Notes: a model not told the origin generated them from the letters alone. 49,709 nt of DNA from JASLDZ01 sp964242895 (GCA_964242895.1 CAXTBN010000014.1:1-49709); one strand, 5' to 3'; positions 31,641 to 40,789 are shown, counted from the first letter of the stretch. A program made the numbers and translations.

Positions 31641-33041
31641 ATGCTCCCGATCCTCGTCGCCGCCCAGCTCGCCCTCACCGACCCGCTCGACAAGGCGGCC
31701 GTCGCCTACGCCCAACCGGTGATCGTCTTCACCCACGCGGAGGTGGTGGACGGCACGGGCGCCGCGCCCCGGCGGGACATGACGCTGGTGGTGCGGGACG
31801 GGCGGATCGCGGCGCTCGGGCCGTCCGCGCGGGGGACCCCGCCCGCGGACGCCGTGGTGATCGACGCGGCGGGCAAGACGCTGCTGCCCGGCTTCGTCAT
31901 GCTGCACGAGCACATGTTCTACCCGTCGCCCGGGCGGGCGCAGTACGGCGAGTATCCCTACAGCTTCTCGCGCCTGTACCTCGCCGGCGGCGAGACCACG
32001 GTGCGCACGGCCGGAACCATGGCGGTGCTGGGCGACCTGAACACGCGCGACCGCATCGCCAAGGGCCTCGCCATCGGGCCGGACATCGACGTCACCGGCC
32101 CCTACCTCGACGGCGCCGGGATCTACACGGTGAAGATGCAGGCGCTGCGGGACGCCGCCGACGCGCGCCGCACCGTCGACTACTGGGCGGCGGAGGGCGT
32201 GACCTCCTTCAAGGCCTACATGAACATCCCGCGCGACGTGCTGGGCGCGGCGATCCAGGCGGCGCACGCGCACGGGATCAAGGTCACCGGCCACCTGTGC
32301 TCCGTCACCTTCGAGGAGGCCGCCGCGCTCGGCATCGACGACCTGGAGCACGCCTTCATGGTCGCCACCGACTTCGAGCCGGGGAAGGCGGAGGACGCCT
32401 GCCCCCGCGACGCGGGCGCCGGCGGCCTCGCCAAGATCGACCCGGAAGGGCCGGAGGCGACGCGGCTGATCCGCGACCTGATCGACCACCACGTGGCCCT
32501 GACCTCCACCCTGACGGTGTTCGAGACCACCGTCCCCGGCCGGCCCAAGGCGCCGGAGGCGGCGCTGGCGCTGCTCGCCCCGCAGTGGCGCGAGACCTAC
32601 GAGCAGCGCTGGGCGCGGGTGCAGTCCGCCCCCGCCGACGCCGCGGCCTTCGCGCGCACCACCTACGGGCACGGGACGCGCATGGAGAAGCGCTTCGCCG
32701 AGATGGGCGGCCTGCTGGTCGCGGGCACCGACCCGACCGGGTACGGCGGCGTGATCCCGGGCTTCAGCGGCAAGCGGCAGGTGGAGCTGCTGGTCGAGGA
32801 GGGCTGGAGCTTCCCGCAGGCGCTGCGCATAGCCACGCTGAACGGGGCGAAGTACCTCGGCCGCGAGCGCGAGATCGGTTCGCTGGAGGTCGGCAAGCGC
32901 GCCGACATCGCCGTGGTGGAGGGCGACCCCGCCGCCGACGCGACTGCGGTCGAGCGCATGCCGCTCGTGTTCAAGGCGGGGGTCGGCTACCGGACCCAGG
33001 TCATCTTCGACGGCCTGAAGGGCGCGATCGGCCTTTACTGA
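31641..33041 (+). CDS. Amidohydrolase family protein
   Basis: 466-residue metal-dependent hydrolase. The HxH motif (LHEHMF, near residue 90), a candidate carboxylated Lys in TSFKAYMN, further His in VTGHLCS and LEHAFM, and the catalytic Asp in VAGTDPTGYGG are in family order. The closing composite β-sandwich contains NGAKYLGREREIGSLEVGK (in part GSLEVGKRADIAVVEGDP). The family is wide (imidazolonepropionase, dipeptidases, and others), and the substrate cannot be told. The first 14 residues are hydrophobic but form only a weak signal sequence. Confidence 0.87.
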   Translation: MLPILVAAQLALTDPLDKAAVAYAQPVIVFTHAEVVDGTGAAPRRDMTLVVRDGRIAALGPSARGTPPADAVVIDAAGKTLLPGFVMLHEHMFYPSPGRAQYGEYPYSFSRLYLAGGETTVRTAGTMAVLGDLNTRDRIAKGLAIGPDIDVTGPYLDGAGIYTVKMQALRDAADARRTVDYWAAEGVTSFKAYMNIPRDVLGAAIQAAHAHGIKVTGHLCSVTFEEAAALGIDDLEHAFMVATDFEPGKAEDACPRDAGAGGLAKIDPEGPEATRLIRDLIDHHVALTSTLTVFETTVPGRPKAPEAALALLAPQWRETYEQRWARVQSAPADAAAFARTTYGHGTRMEKRFAEMGGLLVAGTDPTGYGGVIPGFSGKRQVELLVEEGWSFPQALRIATLNGAKYLGREREIGSLEVGKRADIAVVEGDPAADATAVERMPLVFKAGVGYRTQVIFDGLKGAIGLY

Positions 33042-33181
33042 CGCGGCCGCGCCGGAGGGGCGGAGGCGGCCTGGATTTGGGTCGACGGGATGAGGACGCC
33101 TCGACCCGGACCGGCGGCGCCCGCCCCCTACCCGTTCGCCGCGGCTCCGCAGGCGCCTTCGCGCTGGCGGAGCGCAACGGC

Positions 33182-33199
33182 CACAGCTGAACGGCTGTG
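33182..33199. terminator. Possible weak terminator in the gap between convergent genes
   Basis: CACAGC (33182-33187) pairs with GCTGTG (33194-33199) across a six-base loop just before the DUF3429 stop. The 160-base gap also contains GCTCCGC…GCGGAGC. No T-run is present. Nothing else is seen in this gap. Confidence 0.3.
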
Positions 33200-33202
33200 C
33201 CG

Positions 33203-33676
33203 TCAGGCGCCCGCGGTGCGCAGGGCGATCCAGGCGAGGCCGACGGCGGCGAGGCCCAGCTGCACCGGCCGGAACACGCCGAAGTAGACGGGCGCCTCGC
33301 GCCGGCGGGCGGCCAGGGCGTCGAGCACCGCCGTCAGCGCCAGCCCCGCCGCGCCCAGGGCCGGGCTGCGGAACAGGAGGGTCAGCACGCCCGCGGCGAA
33401 CAGGCCGAGCAGGGTGGCGATCTCCGCCGGGCGCGCGCCCCGCGCCTCCGAGAAGCTCAGGCCGCGCCGCACGCCGCTGAAGAAGGCCAGCAGCGCGCCG
33501 GACCATATCGCCGCCAGCGTGCGCACCCAGGCCGGGCCTTCGTCCTGCGGGAAAGCCCACGCGGCCCACGCCAGGATCGCGACGGGGACCACCGCCGACC
33601 AGCCGAGCACGAGATCGACCGGCCGCCCGGCGCGGCCGAGGTCTTCCGAGCGGGCCACACGGGCGGGAGCATCCAT
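33203..33676 (-). CDS. DUF3429-like membrane protein
   Basis: 157 residues from ATG 33676. Five hydrophobic segments alternate with short loops: VDLVLGWSAVVPVAILAWAA in the first, then WVRTLAAIWSGALLAFFSGVRRG, IATLLGLFAAGVLTLLF, LGAAGLALTAVLDALA and VQLGLAAVGLAWIALR, the second quoted here only as ALLAFFSGVRRGL. The conserved IW.g.lLaFlsGvrrGl pattern and R/Q near the last helix fit DUF3429. Function unknown. It follows ppc by 68 bases on the same strand. Confidence 0.78.
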   Translation of the reverse strand: MDAPARVARSEDLGRAGRPVDLVLGWSAVVPVAILAWAAWAFPQDEGPAWVRTLAAIWSGALLAFFSGVRRGLSFSEARGARPAEIATLLGLFAAGVLTLLFRSPALGAAGLALTAVLDALAARRREAPVYFGVFRPVQLGLAAVGLAWIALRTAGA

Positions 33677-33744
33677 GGCGGGGAGAGCGACCGCCGACGC
33701 AAGCCGTTCCTCCGGCTCAGCTTCTCTCCGACCGCCTCCTCCGC

Positions 33745-36438
33745 TCAGCCCGTGTTGCGCAGGCCCGCCGCGACGCCGTTCACCGTCAGCTGCAGCGCCA
33801 GGGTGGTGCGCGGGTCGGCGTCGCCGCGGCGCTTGCGGCCGAGGAGCTCGACTTGCAGGTGATTGAGCGCGTCGATCACCGGGGCGGCGAAGGCGACGCT
33901 CTCGCGCAGCTCCGGCCGGTCGTCGAGCAGCGACGTCCCCCCGCGCGCCGCCAGCACCAGCTCCACGGCGGCGTCGCGCTCGCGGCGGATGGCGTCGAAG
34001 ATGCGCGCGCCGGCCGCCGGGTCGCTCGCCAGGGCGGCGTAGCGGGCGGCGATGGCCATGTCGCTCTGCGCGAGCATCAGCTCCATGCCGGCCAACGCGG
34101 GCTGCAGGAACGGCGCGGCGGCGGCCAGGCCGGCCACGTCCGCGGGCGTCAGGCCCGCGGCGCGCGCGCCGGACGCGACGCCGTACCAGCCGGGCAGGAA
34201 GATGCGCGCCTGGCTCCAGCTGAACACCCACGGGATGGCGCGCAGGTCCTCGATGCGCCGGCTTGCCGTGCGCGAGGCGGGGCGGCTGCCGATCTTCAGG
34301 TCGGCGATCTCGGCCACGGGCGTGGCGGACCAGAAGAAGTCCTCGAACGCCGGGTCGTCGTAGACCAGGGCGCGGAAGGCGGCGAAGGCCTCGGTCGAGA
34401 GGCGCGAGAGCGCGCGCTCGGCGGCGGGGTCCGACGCGGCGGCCGCCGGCCCCGTGGCGTCTCGGGCGCCGGCGGCGAGGGCGGCGGCCGCCAGGGCGTC
34501 GAGGTTCCGGCGCGCCACGGCCGTGTCACCGTAGAGGCGCTGGATCATCTCGCCCTGCTCGGTCAGGCGGATGCGGCCCTGCACGGTGCCGGGCGGCTGG
34601 GCGAGCACGGTCTCCGCCGTCGGCCCGCCGCCGCGGCCGATGGAGCCGCCGCGCCCGTGGAACAGCTGCAGGCCGACGCCCGCCTCGCGCGTCACCTGCG
34701 CGAGGGCCGCCGCCGCCTCCGCCGCGCCGCGCCGCGAGGGCAGGAAGCCGCCGTCCTTGGAGGAGTCGCTGTAACCCAGCATCGCCTCCTGCACTCCGTC
34801 GCGCAGCAGCGAGCGCACGGGCGGAAGCGCGAGCCAGCGGCGCATGATGTCGGGCGCGTGCTCCAGGTCGGCGATGGTCTCGAACAGGGGCGAGACGGGC
34901 ACGCGGGCCACGGGCTGGGGACCGCCTTCCACCAGCCCCGCCTGTTTCATCAGCACCAGCGGCTCCAGCATGTCGGAGACGCTGTCGGTCTTGCTCACCA
35001 CGTAGCGGCCGAGGGCTGCGGGACCGTAGTCGGCGAGCGCCCGGGCGGCCGCGTCGACCACGCCCAGCTCGCGCCGCGTCTCCTCGCCGTACTCGGCGAA
35101 GGGCGTGCGGAGCGGGCGGCGGTCGGCGAGCTCCTGGAGCAGCAGGCGCACGCGCGCGTCCTCGTCGAGGGCGAGGTAGTCGACGTCGGGCGACACGGCG
35201 GCGAACAGCTCGTGGAGCGTGCGCGCGTGGACGTCCGAGTTCTGGCGCAGGTCCAGAGCCAGCAGGTGGAAGCCGCAGGCGCGGACCAGCGCGATGAACA
35301 GCGGCAGCCGGCGGCCGACCAGCCGCTCCCCGCCGTGCGCCAGCAGCGATGCGCGCAGCGTCTCCAGGTCGGACAGGAGCGCGTCGGGGCCGGCGTAGGC
35401 CTCGCCGGGCGCGGGCGGGCCGGCGGCCAGCTTGTGCAGCGTGGCCAGGAGGCGGCCGTGTACGCCGATCAGCGCGGCGCGGTAGGGCTCGTCGGCGCGG
35501 TGGACGGAGCCCTCGCGCGCCCGCGCGGCCAGCGCCTCCACCTCCGGTGTCACCGCGATCAGGGTGGTCGACAGGCCCAGGTCATCGCGCAGCTGCGCGG
35601 CCAGGCCCACGTAGCGGCCGAGGATCAGCGAGCTCTGCGCCTCCAGCGCCGCGCGCAGGGTGGCGCCGTCCACGCCGGGATGGCCGTCGCGGTCGCCGCC
35701 GATCCAGGTGCCGAGCGTCAGGGCGGTGGGCGGAACGGGCGCAGCCAGCGCGTCGGCCCAGCCGTCGAAGAGCTCCTCCAGCGCGGGCAGCAGCGCGCGG
35801 CGAACCACCTCCAGCATGTTGCGCACCTCGTCGGCGACGGTGATGCGGTCGGGGCGGTTCAGGCGCGTCAGCCACAGGAGCGCGATCTCACGGTGCAGCT
35901 CGTCGCGCAGGCGCCGGTCGAGGTCGCGCGGCAGGTGGTGGCGGCGCAGCGCCATCAGCCGGGTGAGCTCCACCTCGCGGTCGGCCACGGAGCGGCGGCG
36001 CATCTCGGTGGGGTGGGCGGTGAGCACCGGGACGACGTGCAGGCGGTCCAGCGCCGCCGCCGCGCCGCCACCGAGCGCGCGCACGGCGTCGGGGAGCGTG
36101 TGCGGCGCGCCGCCGTCGGCGCCGGGTCGTGCCTCCGTCTCGGCGAAGCGCCTGCGACCTGTGACATCCTCGGCGATGTCGGCCAGGGCGGCGTCGAGCG
36201 CGAAAGCGCGGGCCAGGAACACGGCGTCGTCCGGCCCGAGGCCCGCGGCCAGCTCCTGCAGCGGCGCGGGATCGCGGCTCGCGTGCGCGTCGAGCGCCGT
36301 CGCGCGCGCGGCCAGCACCCGGCCGGCGGCGTCGGCGCCCTCCAGCTCGCGGATCGCGTCGTCGAGCACCGCGGAGAGCAGGCGCATGTTCTGGCGCACG
36401 CTGCGCGTGGTGGAGACGTCGCTGGCGCTGTCGGGCAT
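33745..36438 (-). CDS. ppc: Phosphoenolpyruvate carboxylase
   Basis: Anaplerotic enzyme: PEP plus bicarbonate gives oxaloacetate. 897 residues from ATG 36438 (AGGAAG upstream), close to the E. coli length. Catalytic H142 (VLTAHPTEMRRRSV), K561 (YSDSSKDGGFLPSR) and the glycine-rich HGRGGSIGRGGGPT loop are present, with GTWIGGDRDGHPGV and the C-terminal LQLTVNGVAAGLRNTG. It is preceded by a CitE-like lyase 52 bases upstream on the same strand. The pair may be co-transcribed, joining C4-acid supply with a CoA-ester lyase. Confidence 0.96.
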   Translation of the reverse strand: MPDSASDVSTTRSVRQNMRLLSAVLDDAIRELEGADAAGRVLAARATALDAHASRDPAPLQELAAGLGPDDAVFLARAFALDAALADIAEDVTGRRRFAETEARPGADGGAPHTLPDAVRALGGGAAAALDRLHVVPVLTAHPTEMRRRSVADREVELTRLMALRRHHLPRDLDRRLRDELHREIALLWLTRLNRPDRITVADEVRNMLEVVRRALLPALEELFDGWADALAAPVPPTALTLGTWIGGDRDGHPGVDGATLRAALEAQSSLILGRYVGLAAQLRDDLGLSTTLIAVTPEVEALAARAREGSVHRADEPYRAALIGVHGRLLATLHKLAAGPPAPGEAYAGPDALLSDLETLRASLLAHGGERLVGRRLPLFIALVRACGFHLLALDLRQNSDVHARTLHELFAAVSPDVDYLALDEDARVRLLLQELADRRPLRTPFAEYGEETRRELGVVDAAARALADYGPAALGRYVVSKTDSVSDMLEPLVLMKQAGLVEGGPQPVARVPVSPLFETIADLEHAPDIMRRWLALPPVRSLLRDGVQEAMLGYSDSSKDGGFLPSRRGAAEAAAALAQVTREAGVGLQLFHGRGGSIGRGGGPTAETVLAQPPGTVQGRIRLTEQGEMIQRLYGDTAVARRNLDALAAAALAAGARDATGPAAAASDPAAERALSRLSTEAFAAFRALVYDDPAFEDFFWSATPVAEIADLKIGSRPASRTASRRIEDLRAIPWVFSWSQARIFLPGWYGVASGARAAGLTPADVAGLAAAAPFLQPALAGMELMLAQSDMAIAARYAALASDPAAGARIFDAIRRERDAAVELVLAARGGTSLLDDRPELRESVAFAAPVIDALNHLQVELLGRKRRGDADPRTTLALQLTVNGVAAGLRNTG

Positions 36439-36490
36439 GGCGGCTTCCTGCGGGCGCAGGCGCCGGCTTAACGGGCGTCGCGGGGCGCGC

Positions 36491-37348
36491 CTAGGCGCGC
36501 GCGTTGGCCACCGTCTTGCGCGCCTGGGCGAGGTGCAGCCGCTCGGCCATGCGCCCGTCCACACGCACGGCGCCCTTCGCGGCGTTCTCCGGCTGGTCGA
36601 AGGCGGCGATGACCGCGCGGGCGTGCGCCACCTCGGCGTCGGAGGGCGAGAAGGCGCGGTTGCAGGGCTCGACCTGGCGGGGATGGATCAGGGTCTTGCC
36701 GTCGAAGCCCCACTCCACCCCTTGCGCGCACTCGGCGGAGAGGCCGGCTTCGTCCTCCAGCCCGTTGTAGACGCCGTCGAGGACCACGAGGCCGTGCGCG
36801 CGGGCGGCGGCGGTGGCGGCCGACAGGGCCCACAGGAACGGCGCGCGGCCGGGCGCGAGGCGCCAGCCCATCTCCTTGGCGAGGTCGTTGGTCCCCAGCA
36901 CGAAGCCGGCCAGCCGCGTGTCGCGGGCCGCCGCGGCCGTGGGCTCCAGGGCGAACAGGCAGCGCGCGGTCTCCACCATGGCCCACAGCGCGGTGCGCTC
37001 CGGCGCGTCGGCGAGGGCGTCGCCGTAGCGGCGCACGTCGTCGGGGCCGTCGACCTTGGGGACGAGCACGGCGTCCGGGCCTGCGCGCGAGACGGCGGCG
37101 AGGTCGGCGGCGCCCCACTCGGTGTCCAGCCCATTGACACGGATCACCAGCTCGCGCCCGTCCCAGCCGCCCTCGCCCACTGCGGCGCAGGCCGCGTCGC
37201 GCGCCGCCGCCTTGGCCTCGGGCGCGACGGCGTCCTCCAGGTCGAGGATCACCGCGTCGCAGGGCAGCTCGCGCGCCTTGGCCATGGCCTTGGCGTTGGA
37301 CGCGGGCATGTAGAGCACCGAGCGGCGCGGGCGGGCGGCGGGGGTCAT
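36491..37348 (-). CDS. CitE-like HpcH/HpaI aldolase family CoA-ester lyase
   Basis: 285 residues; a GGAG ribosome site precedes ATG 37348. TIM-barrel lyase signatures: SVLYMPASNAKAMAKA, AVILDLEDAVAPEAK (acidic metal site), VIRVNGLDT, VLVPKVDGPDDV, AMVETARCLF (metal Glu), LGTNDLAKEM (metal Asp), GFDGKTLIHPRQVEPCN. Stand-alone CitE-like proteins without CitD/CitF act on malyl-, citramalyl- or related CoA esters rather than in the citrate lyase complex, and no citDF is nearby. Belongs to the same superfamily as the 17199-18251 gene but to a shorter, different subgroup. Confidence 0.86.
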   Translation of the reverse strand: MTPAARPRRSVLYMPASNAKAMAKARELPCDAVILDLEDAVAPEAKAAARDAACAAVGEGGWDGRELVIRVNGLDTEWGAADLAAVSRAGPDAVLVPKVDGPDDVRRYGDALADAPERTALWAMVETARCLFALEPTAAAARDTRLAGFVLGTNDLAKEMGWRLAPGRAPFLWALSAATAAARAHGLVVLDGVYNGLEDEAGLSAECAQGVEWGFDGKTLIHPRQVEPCNRAFSPSDAEVAHARAVIAAFDQPENAAKGAVRVDGRMAERLHLAQARKTVANARA

Positions 37349-37370
37349 GGGGGCTCCGGAAGGCGCGGCG

Positions 37371-37907
37371 TCAGCGCAGGCGGTAGGTGCGCTCGAGGTC
37401 GTAGCGCGACCCGTCCGGCCCCGACCAGGAGGAGTAGAGGCCGAACGTCGTCGCCCGCCAGGCGCGCGTGTGCAGCAGGTTGTGGTCCGCCTCCCACGCG
37501 GCGGTCTTCACCGGATCGGACCGCTTGAGGTAGGCCAGGGTGACGTGGGGCCGGTAGGTGCGCGCCTCGGGCTTGAGCCCGGCCCGCTTGGCGGCGGTCT
37601 CGCACTTGGCGGCGAGGTGGCGCAGCCCGGGCGTCTCCGACACGCCGGCCCAGACCGCGCGCATGTGGTCGCCCTCGCCGAAGCGGCCCACGCCCTGCAG
37701 GTGCAGGTCGAAGCCGGGCGCGTCGATCGCCGCCAGAAGGTCGTCGAGTTCGGCCGCCGTGGTCTCCCGCAGCTCGCCGAAGAAGCGCAGCGTCACGTGC
37801 AGGGCGTCGGCCGGCCGCCAGCGCGCGCCGGCGAGGCCCCTCTGGCGGTGCGCCAGCTCGTCGGCGATCTCCTCCGGGACGGCGACGGCGGCGAACAGGC
37901 GGATCAC
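37371..37907 (-). CDS. thpR: RNA 2',3'-cyclic phosphodiesterase (ThpR)
   Basis: 2H-phosphoesterase, 178 residues. The two catalytic HxT motifs are H37 (LHVTLRFFG) and H121 (PHVTLAYLK), with the family start IRLFAAVAVPEEI. ThpR opens 2',3'-cyclic phosphate ends of RNA; its physiological role is unclear. GTG 37907 overlaps the arylesterase stop (GTGA), and the CitE-like gene starts 22 bases downstream, so it sits inside the run. Confidence 0.9.
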   Translation of the reverse strand: MIRLFAAVAVPEEIADELAHRQRGLAGARWRPADALHVTLRFFGELRETTAAELDDLLAAIDAPGFDLHLQGVGRFGEGDHMRAVWAGVSETPGLRHLAAKCETAAKRAGLKPEARTYRPHVTLAYLKRSDPVKTAAWEADHNLLHTRAWRATTFGLYSSWSGPDGSRYDLERTYRLR

Positions 37908-38551
37908 CGCGGCGGGCTCCCGGCGGCGGGCAGCGCGGCCAGCACCGCGGGCGCGAGGCGCGACGCAATCAGCTCGGCCCCGCGCGCGTCGGGGTGGAGG
38001 CCGTCGGCCTGCGTGGTGCCCGCACGCGCGCTCACGCCGGCCAGGATGTCGGGCACGAGCACCGCGCCCTCCTCGCGCGCCACGCGGGCGAACAGGGCGT
38101 CGAAACCGGCCGGGGCGACGAAGGGCGAACGGCCGCCGGCCAGCACCACGCGCGACCCGCGCGCCTTGAGCCGGACCACCACCGCGTGCAGCGCCGCCTC
38201 CGTCCGCCGGGGCTCCACGCCCATCAGCAGGTCGTTGGCCCCGAGGGCCACCACGGCGACGGGCGTCGCCGGAAGCGTGTCGATCCGCGCGAGCCCGCCC
38301 TCGGCGGTGTCGCCGAACACGCCGGCGGCCAGGACGGCCACCGGCCGTCCCGCCGACGCCAGCCGCGCCTGCAGCCGGGCCGGCATCGACTGCGCGGGCG
38401 CGAGGCCGAAGCCCGCCGTCAGCGAATCGCCCAGCACCAGCACCGTCGGCGCGGGCGGCGGAGCGGCCGGGGGCGGAGCGGCCGCCGCGAGGGCCAGGGC
38501 GAGGAGGCTCACGAGCACGCCGCCCTGTAGCGCAAATCCGGCGAACCTCAA
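37904..38551 (-). CDS. Arylesterase / TesA-like SGNH hydrolase
   Basis: About 215 residues. SGNH blocks: VLGDSLTAGFGL (nucleophile Ser), GDTAEGGL, ALGANDLLMG and DGLHPDARG (Asp-His). An N-terminal hydrophobic stretch (LVSLLALALAAAAP) suggests export to the periplasm. The start is uncertain: a TTG at 38551 gives a basic n-region (MRFAGF), while a GTG at 38518 gives a shorter leader. First gene of the minus-strand run arylesterase-thpR-citE-like-ppc, divergent from the Bax-inhibitor gene. Confidence 0.88.
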   Translation of the reverse strand: MRFAGFALQGGVLVSLLALALAAAAPPPAAPPPAPTVLVLGDSLTAGFGLAPAQSMPARLQARLASAGRPVAVLAAGVFGDTAEGGLARIDTLPATPVAVVALGANDLLMGVEPRRTEAALHAVVVRLKARGSRVVLAGGRSPFVAPAGFDALFARVAREEGAVLVPDILAGVSARAGTTQADGLHPDARGAELIASRLAPAVLAALPAAGSPPR

Positions 38552-38583
38552 CGCACACAGGGTTTACGTGGCCGGGCGGGACC

Positions 38584-38612
38584 TTGCGTCACGGCCTGCG
38601 GCGACCGATATT
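38584..38612 (+). promoter_or_regulatory. Candidate sigma-70 promoter of the BI-1 gene
   Basis: TTGCGT (38584-38589) and GATATT (38607-38612) with a 17-base spacer, 54 bases before ATG 38666. Match to both hexamers is moderate, and the location in a divergent intergenic gap fits. Confidence 0.35.
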
Positions 38613-38665
38613 CACAGCCGAGGCCGTCCCCTCCGGGGCGCGTCGAGCGAGGAAACCAGATCGCC

Positions 38666-39415
38666 ATGAGCGACTTCAACCGGGGCTTCGGCGGGACCTT
38701 CCCGCAGGCGAAGACCGACATGTCGGTCGACGCCGGCCTGCGCAGCTTCATGCTGGGCGTGTACCACAAGATGGCTCTGGGCCTGGCGCTCTCGGCCGCC
38801 CTGGCGTGGCTGACGTCGCACGCGCCCGTCGTGAACTACCTGTTCGCGCGGACGGTGGACGGGCGGCTCGCGCCCACCGCCCTCGGCACGGCGCTGATGT
38901 GGGCGCCGGTGGCGGTGGTGATGCTGGGCAGCTTCGTCGCCCGCGGCGTCACGGCACGCAACTCGGGCGCCTACTACTGGCTGGTGGTGAGCCTCCTGGG
39001 CGCCGGCCTGGGCGTCGACGTGCTGATCTACACTCAGACCTCGATCGCCACCGCCTTCCTGGTGACGGCCACGGCGTTCGGCGTGCTCAGCCTCGTCGGC
39101 TACACGACCAAGCGTGATCTGTCGGGCGTCGGCTCGTTCCTGATCATGGGCGTGTGGAGCATGTTCGCCCTGTCGATGGTCAACGTGTTCTTCCTGCACC
39201 TGGCCGCGATGCAGTTCGTCATCCAGCTCGTCTTCCTGGCGCTGTTCGCCGGGCTGATCGCCTTCCAGACGCAGGCGCTGAAGATGACCTACCACCAGGT
39301 CCGCGGCGACGCGGCGGGCATGGCCGCGGCGACGAACTTCGGCGCGCTGAACCTCTACCTGGCCTTCATCAACATGTTCCAGATCCTGCTGTCGCTGTTC
39401 GGCGGCCGCCGCTGA
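38666..39415 (+). CDS. Bax inhibitor-1 / YccA family membrane protein
   Basis: 249 residues with seven predicted membrane helices, beginning after a soluble N-terminal stretch of about 30 residues (FMLGVYHKMALGLALSAALA). Family hallmarks are SLVGYTTKRDLSGVGSFLIM in the middle and the conserved FINMFQILLSLFGG at the end. Bacterial members such as YetJ are pH-sensitive calcium leak channels; YccA modulates FtsH. A hairpin terminator follows. Confidence 0.92.
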   Translation: MSDFNRGFGGTFPQAKTDMSVDAGLRSFMLGVYHKMALGLALSAALAWLTSHAPVVNYLFARTVDGRLAPTALGTALMWAPVAVVMLGSFVARGVTARNSGAYYWLVVSLLGAGLGVDVLIYTQTSIATAFLVTATAFGVLSLVGYTTKRDLSGVGSFLIMGVWSMFALSMVNVFFLHLAAMQFVIQLVFLALFAGLIAFQTQALKMTYHQVRGDAAGMAAATNFGALNLYLAFINMFQILLSLFGGRR

Positions 39416-39438
39416 ACCTGCGACACGTCTGAGACTTC

Positions 39439-39465
39439 GCGGCCCGGGACCCTGTCCCGGGCCGC
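39439..39465. terminator. Bidirectional terminator between BI-1 and CheR genes
   Basis: GCGGCCCGGGAC (39439-39450), loop CCT, GTCCCGGGCCGC (39454-39465): a perfect 12-pair stem followed on the plus strand by TTCTCGTTCT. It lies between two convergent genes and can serve both. Confidence 0.8.
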
Positions 39466-39473
39466 TTCTCGTT

Positions 39474-40283
39474 CTAGGCCGCCTCGCGCCGGAAGCCCGG
39501 GTTGCGCAGCAGCACGCCGCCCTCGCCGGAGAAGGCGGGCGGTGGGGTGAGCCGCTCCTGCGGGCCCAGCACCAGGCAGCCGTCCGGGGCCAGGGCCCCC
39601 TCCAGCTTGTCCAGCGTCGTCTGCGCCGCCTCCGCCGTGAACGCGCCCAGCACGTGGCGGCACAGCACCACGTCGAACGGGCCGATCCGCGACAGGTCGC
39701 CGATCAGGTTCACCTGCGCCCAGCGCACCATCCCGCGCAGCTTCGCGCTGGCGCGCCACATGTCGTCGGTCTTCTCGAAGTGCGGCAGCAGCAGGCGGAT
39801 GGGCAGGCCGCGCTGCACCTCGAAGTGGCTGAACAGCCCCGCCCGCGCCTTCTGCAGCGCCCGCTCCGACAGGTCGGAGGCGAACAGCTCCAGCGCCGGC
39901 GCGTCCGGCCGCGAGGCGGCGAGCAGCGCCACCGAGTAGATCTCCTGCCCCGTTCCGCAGCCCGCCGACCACACGCGGAGCGGCCGGCCGCCGCGGCGCG
40001 CCGCCAGTTGCGGCAGCACCTCGTTGAACAGCCGGTCGAACACGGGGCGGTCGCGGAAGAAGCTGGTGTCCGAGGCGGCCAGCGCCTCCGCCGTCGCGCG
40101 CTTCACTTCCGGCTCGCCGCCGCGGCGCAGGCGCGCCAGGAGCGCGTCGACCGAGGCCTCGCCCAGGCGTCGCGCCACGGGCTGCAGCTTGGCGTCGGCC
40201 AGGGGCAGCCGGTCGGGGCGCAGCCGCAGCCCCGCCTCGTCGCGCGCCAGCGCCGTCAGGAGTTCGGCGTCGTCGGAGGTCAC
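39474..40283 (-). CDS. CheR-type methyltransferase
   Basis: Chemotaxis-type glutamate O-methyltransferase, 269 residues. The N-terminal CheR_N helices are followed by EALAASDTSFFRDRPVFDRL (family T.FFRd...f), SAGCGTGQEIYSVALL (SAM loop) and FDVVLCRHVLGAFT (family fD.i.cRNvliyf). The usual RN in that last motif is RH here. GTG 40283 overlaps the stop of the response-regulator gene (GTGA). It stands in the chpT neighbourhood, not in a full chemotaxis operon; I recall the same arrangement in Caulobacter crescentus. Confidence 0.9.
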   Translation of the reverse strand: MTSDDAELLTALARDEAGLRLRPDRLPLADAKLQPVARRLGEASVDALLARLRRGGEPEVKRATAEALAASDTSFFRDRPVFDRLFNEVLPQLAARRGGRPLRVWSAGCGTGQEIYSVALLAASRPDAPALELFASDLSERALQKARAGLFSHFEVQRGLPIRLLLPHFEKTDDMWRASAKLRGMVRWAQVNLIGDLSRIGPFDVVLCRHVLGAFTAEAAQTTLDKLEGALAPDGCLVLGPQERLTPPPAFSGEGGVLLRNPGFRREAA

Positions 40284-40645
40284 AGCACCCCCGCCTCCGC
40301 GAACTTGGCGGCGATGATGTCGCTGTCGAACGGCTTCATGATGTACTCGTCCGCGCCGTCGGCCAGGGCCGCGGAGATTTCGTCGGGCGCGTCGCGGGCG
40401 CTGCAGAAGATCACCACGGGCGCGTCGCCGCCGGGCTCGGCGCGCAGCGCGCGCAGGAACTCGCGGCCGTCCATCACCGGCATGGCCCAGTCCAGGAGCA
40501 CCACGTCGGGCATTTGAGCGCGGCAGACGGCCAGCGCCTCCAGCCCGTCGCCCGCCTCCAGCGGGTCGAAGGCGAGGGCCTCCAGGATGCGCGAGGCCAC
40601 CTTGCGCACGACCTTGCTGTCGTCGACCACGAGGCACGTCTTCAT
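40280..40645 (-). CDS. Single-domain response regulator (CheY-like)
   Basis: 121-residue receiver domain without an output domain. The acidic pocket is D8/D9 (LVVDDSKVVRK), the phosphoacceptor is D52 (VVLLDWAMPVMDG), and the switch residues are S82 and K104 (DEYIMKPFD). It has all residues needed for phosphorylation. Coupled to the CheR-type gene by a four-base overlap; chpT is 144 bases upstream on the same strand. Confidence 0.93.
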   Translation of the reverse strand: MKTCLVVDDSKVVRKVASRILEALAFDPLEAGDGLEALAVCRAQMPDVVLLDWAMPVMDGREFLRALRAEPGGDAPVVIFCSARDAPDEISAALADGADEYIMKPFDSDIIAAKFAEAGVL

Positions 40646-40789
40646 GCGTGGACTCGCGCCGCGGCGGGGGCCGAGGATCGGGAGGGACGGGACATCGAGG
40701 GCCGGGGGCTCACGTACCGGCCGACCTTGCCCCTGCTGGGTTAAGGAGCCGTGCAGCGCGGGGCTGAAACGCGCCGCCGCACCCGCGGC

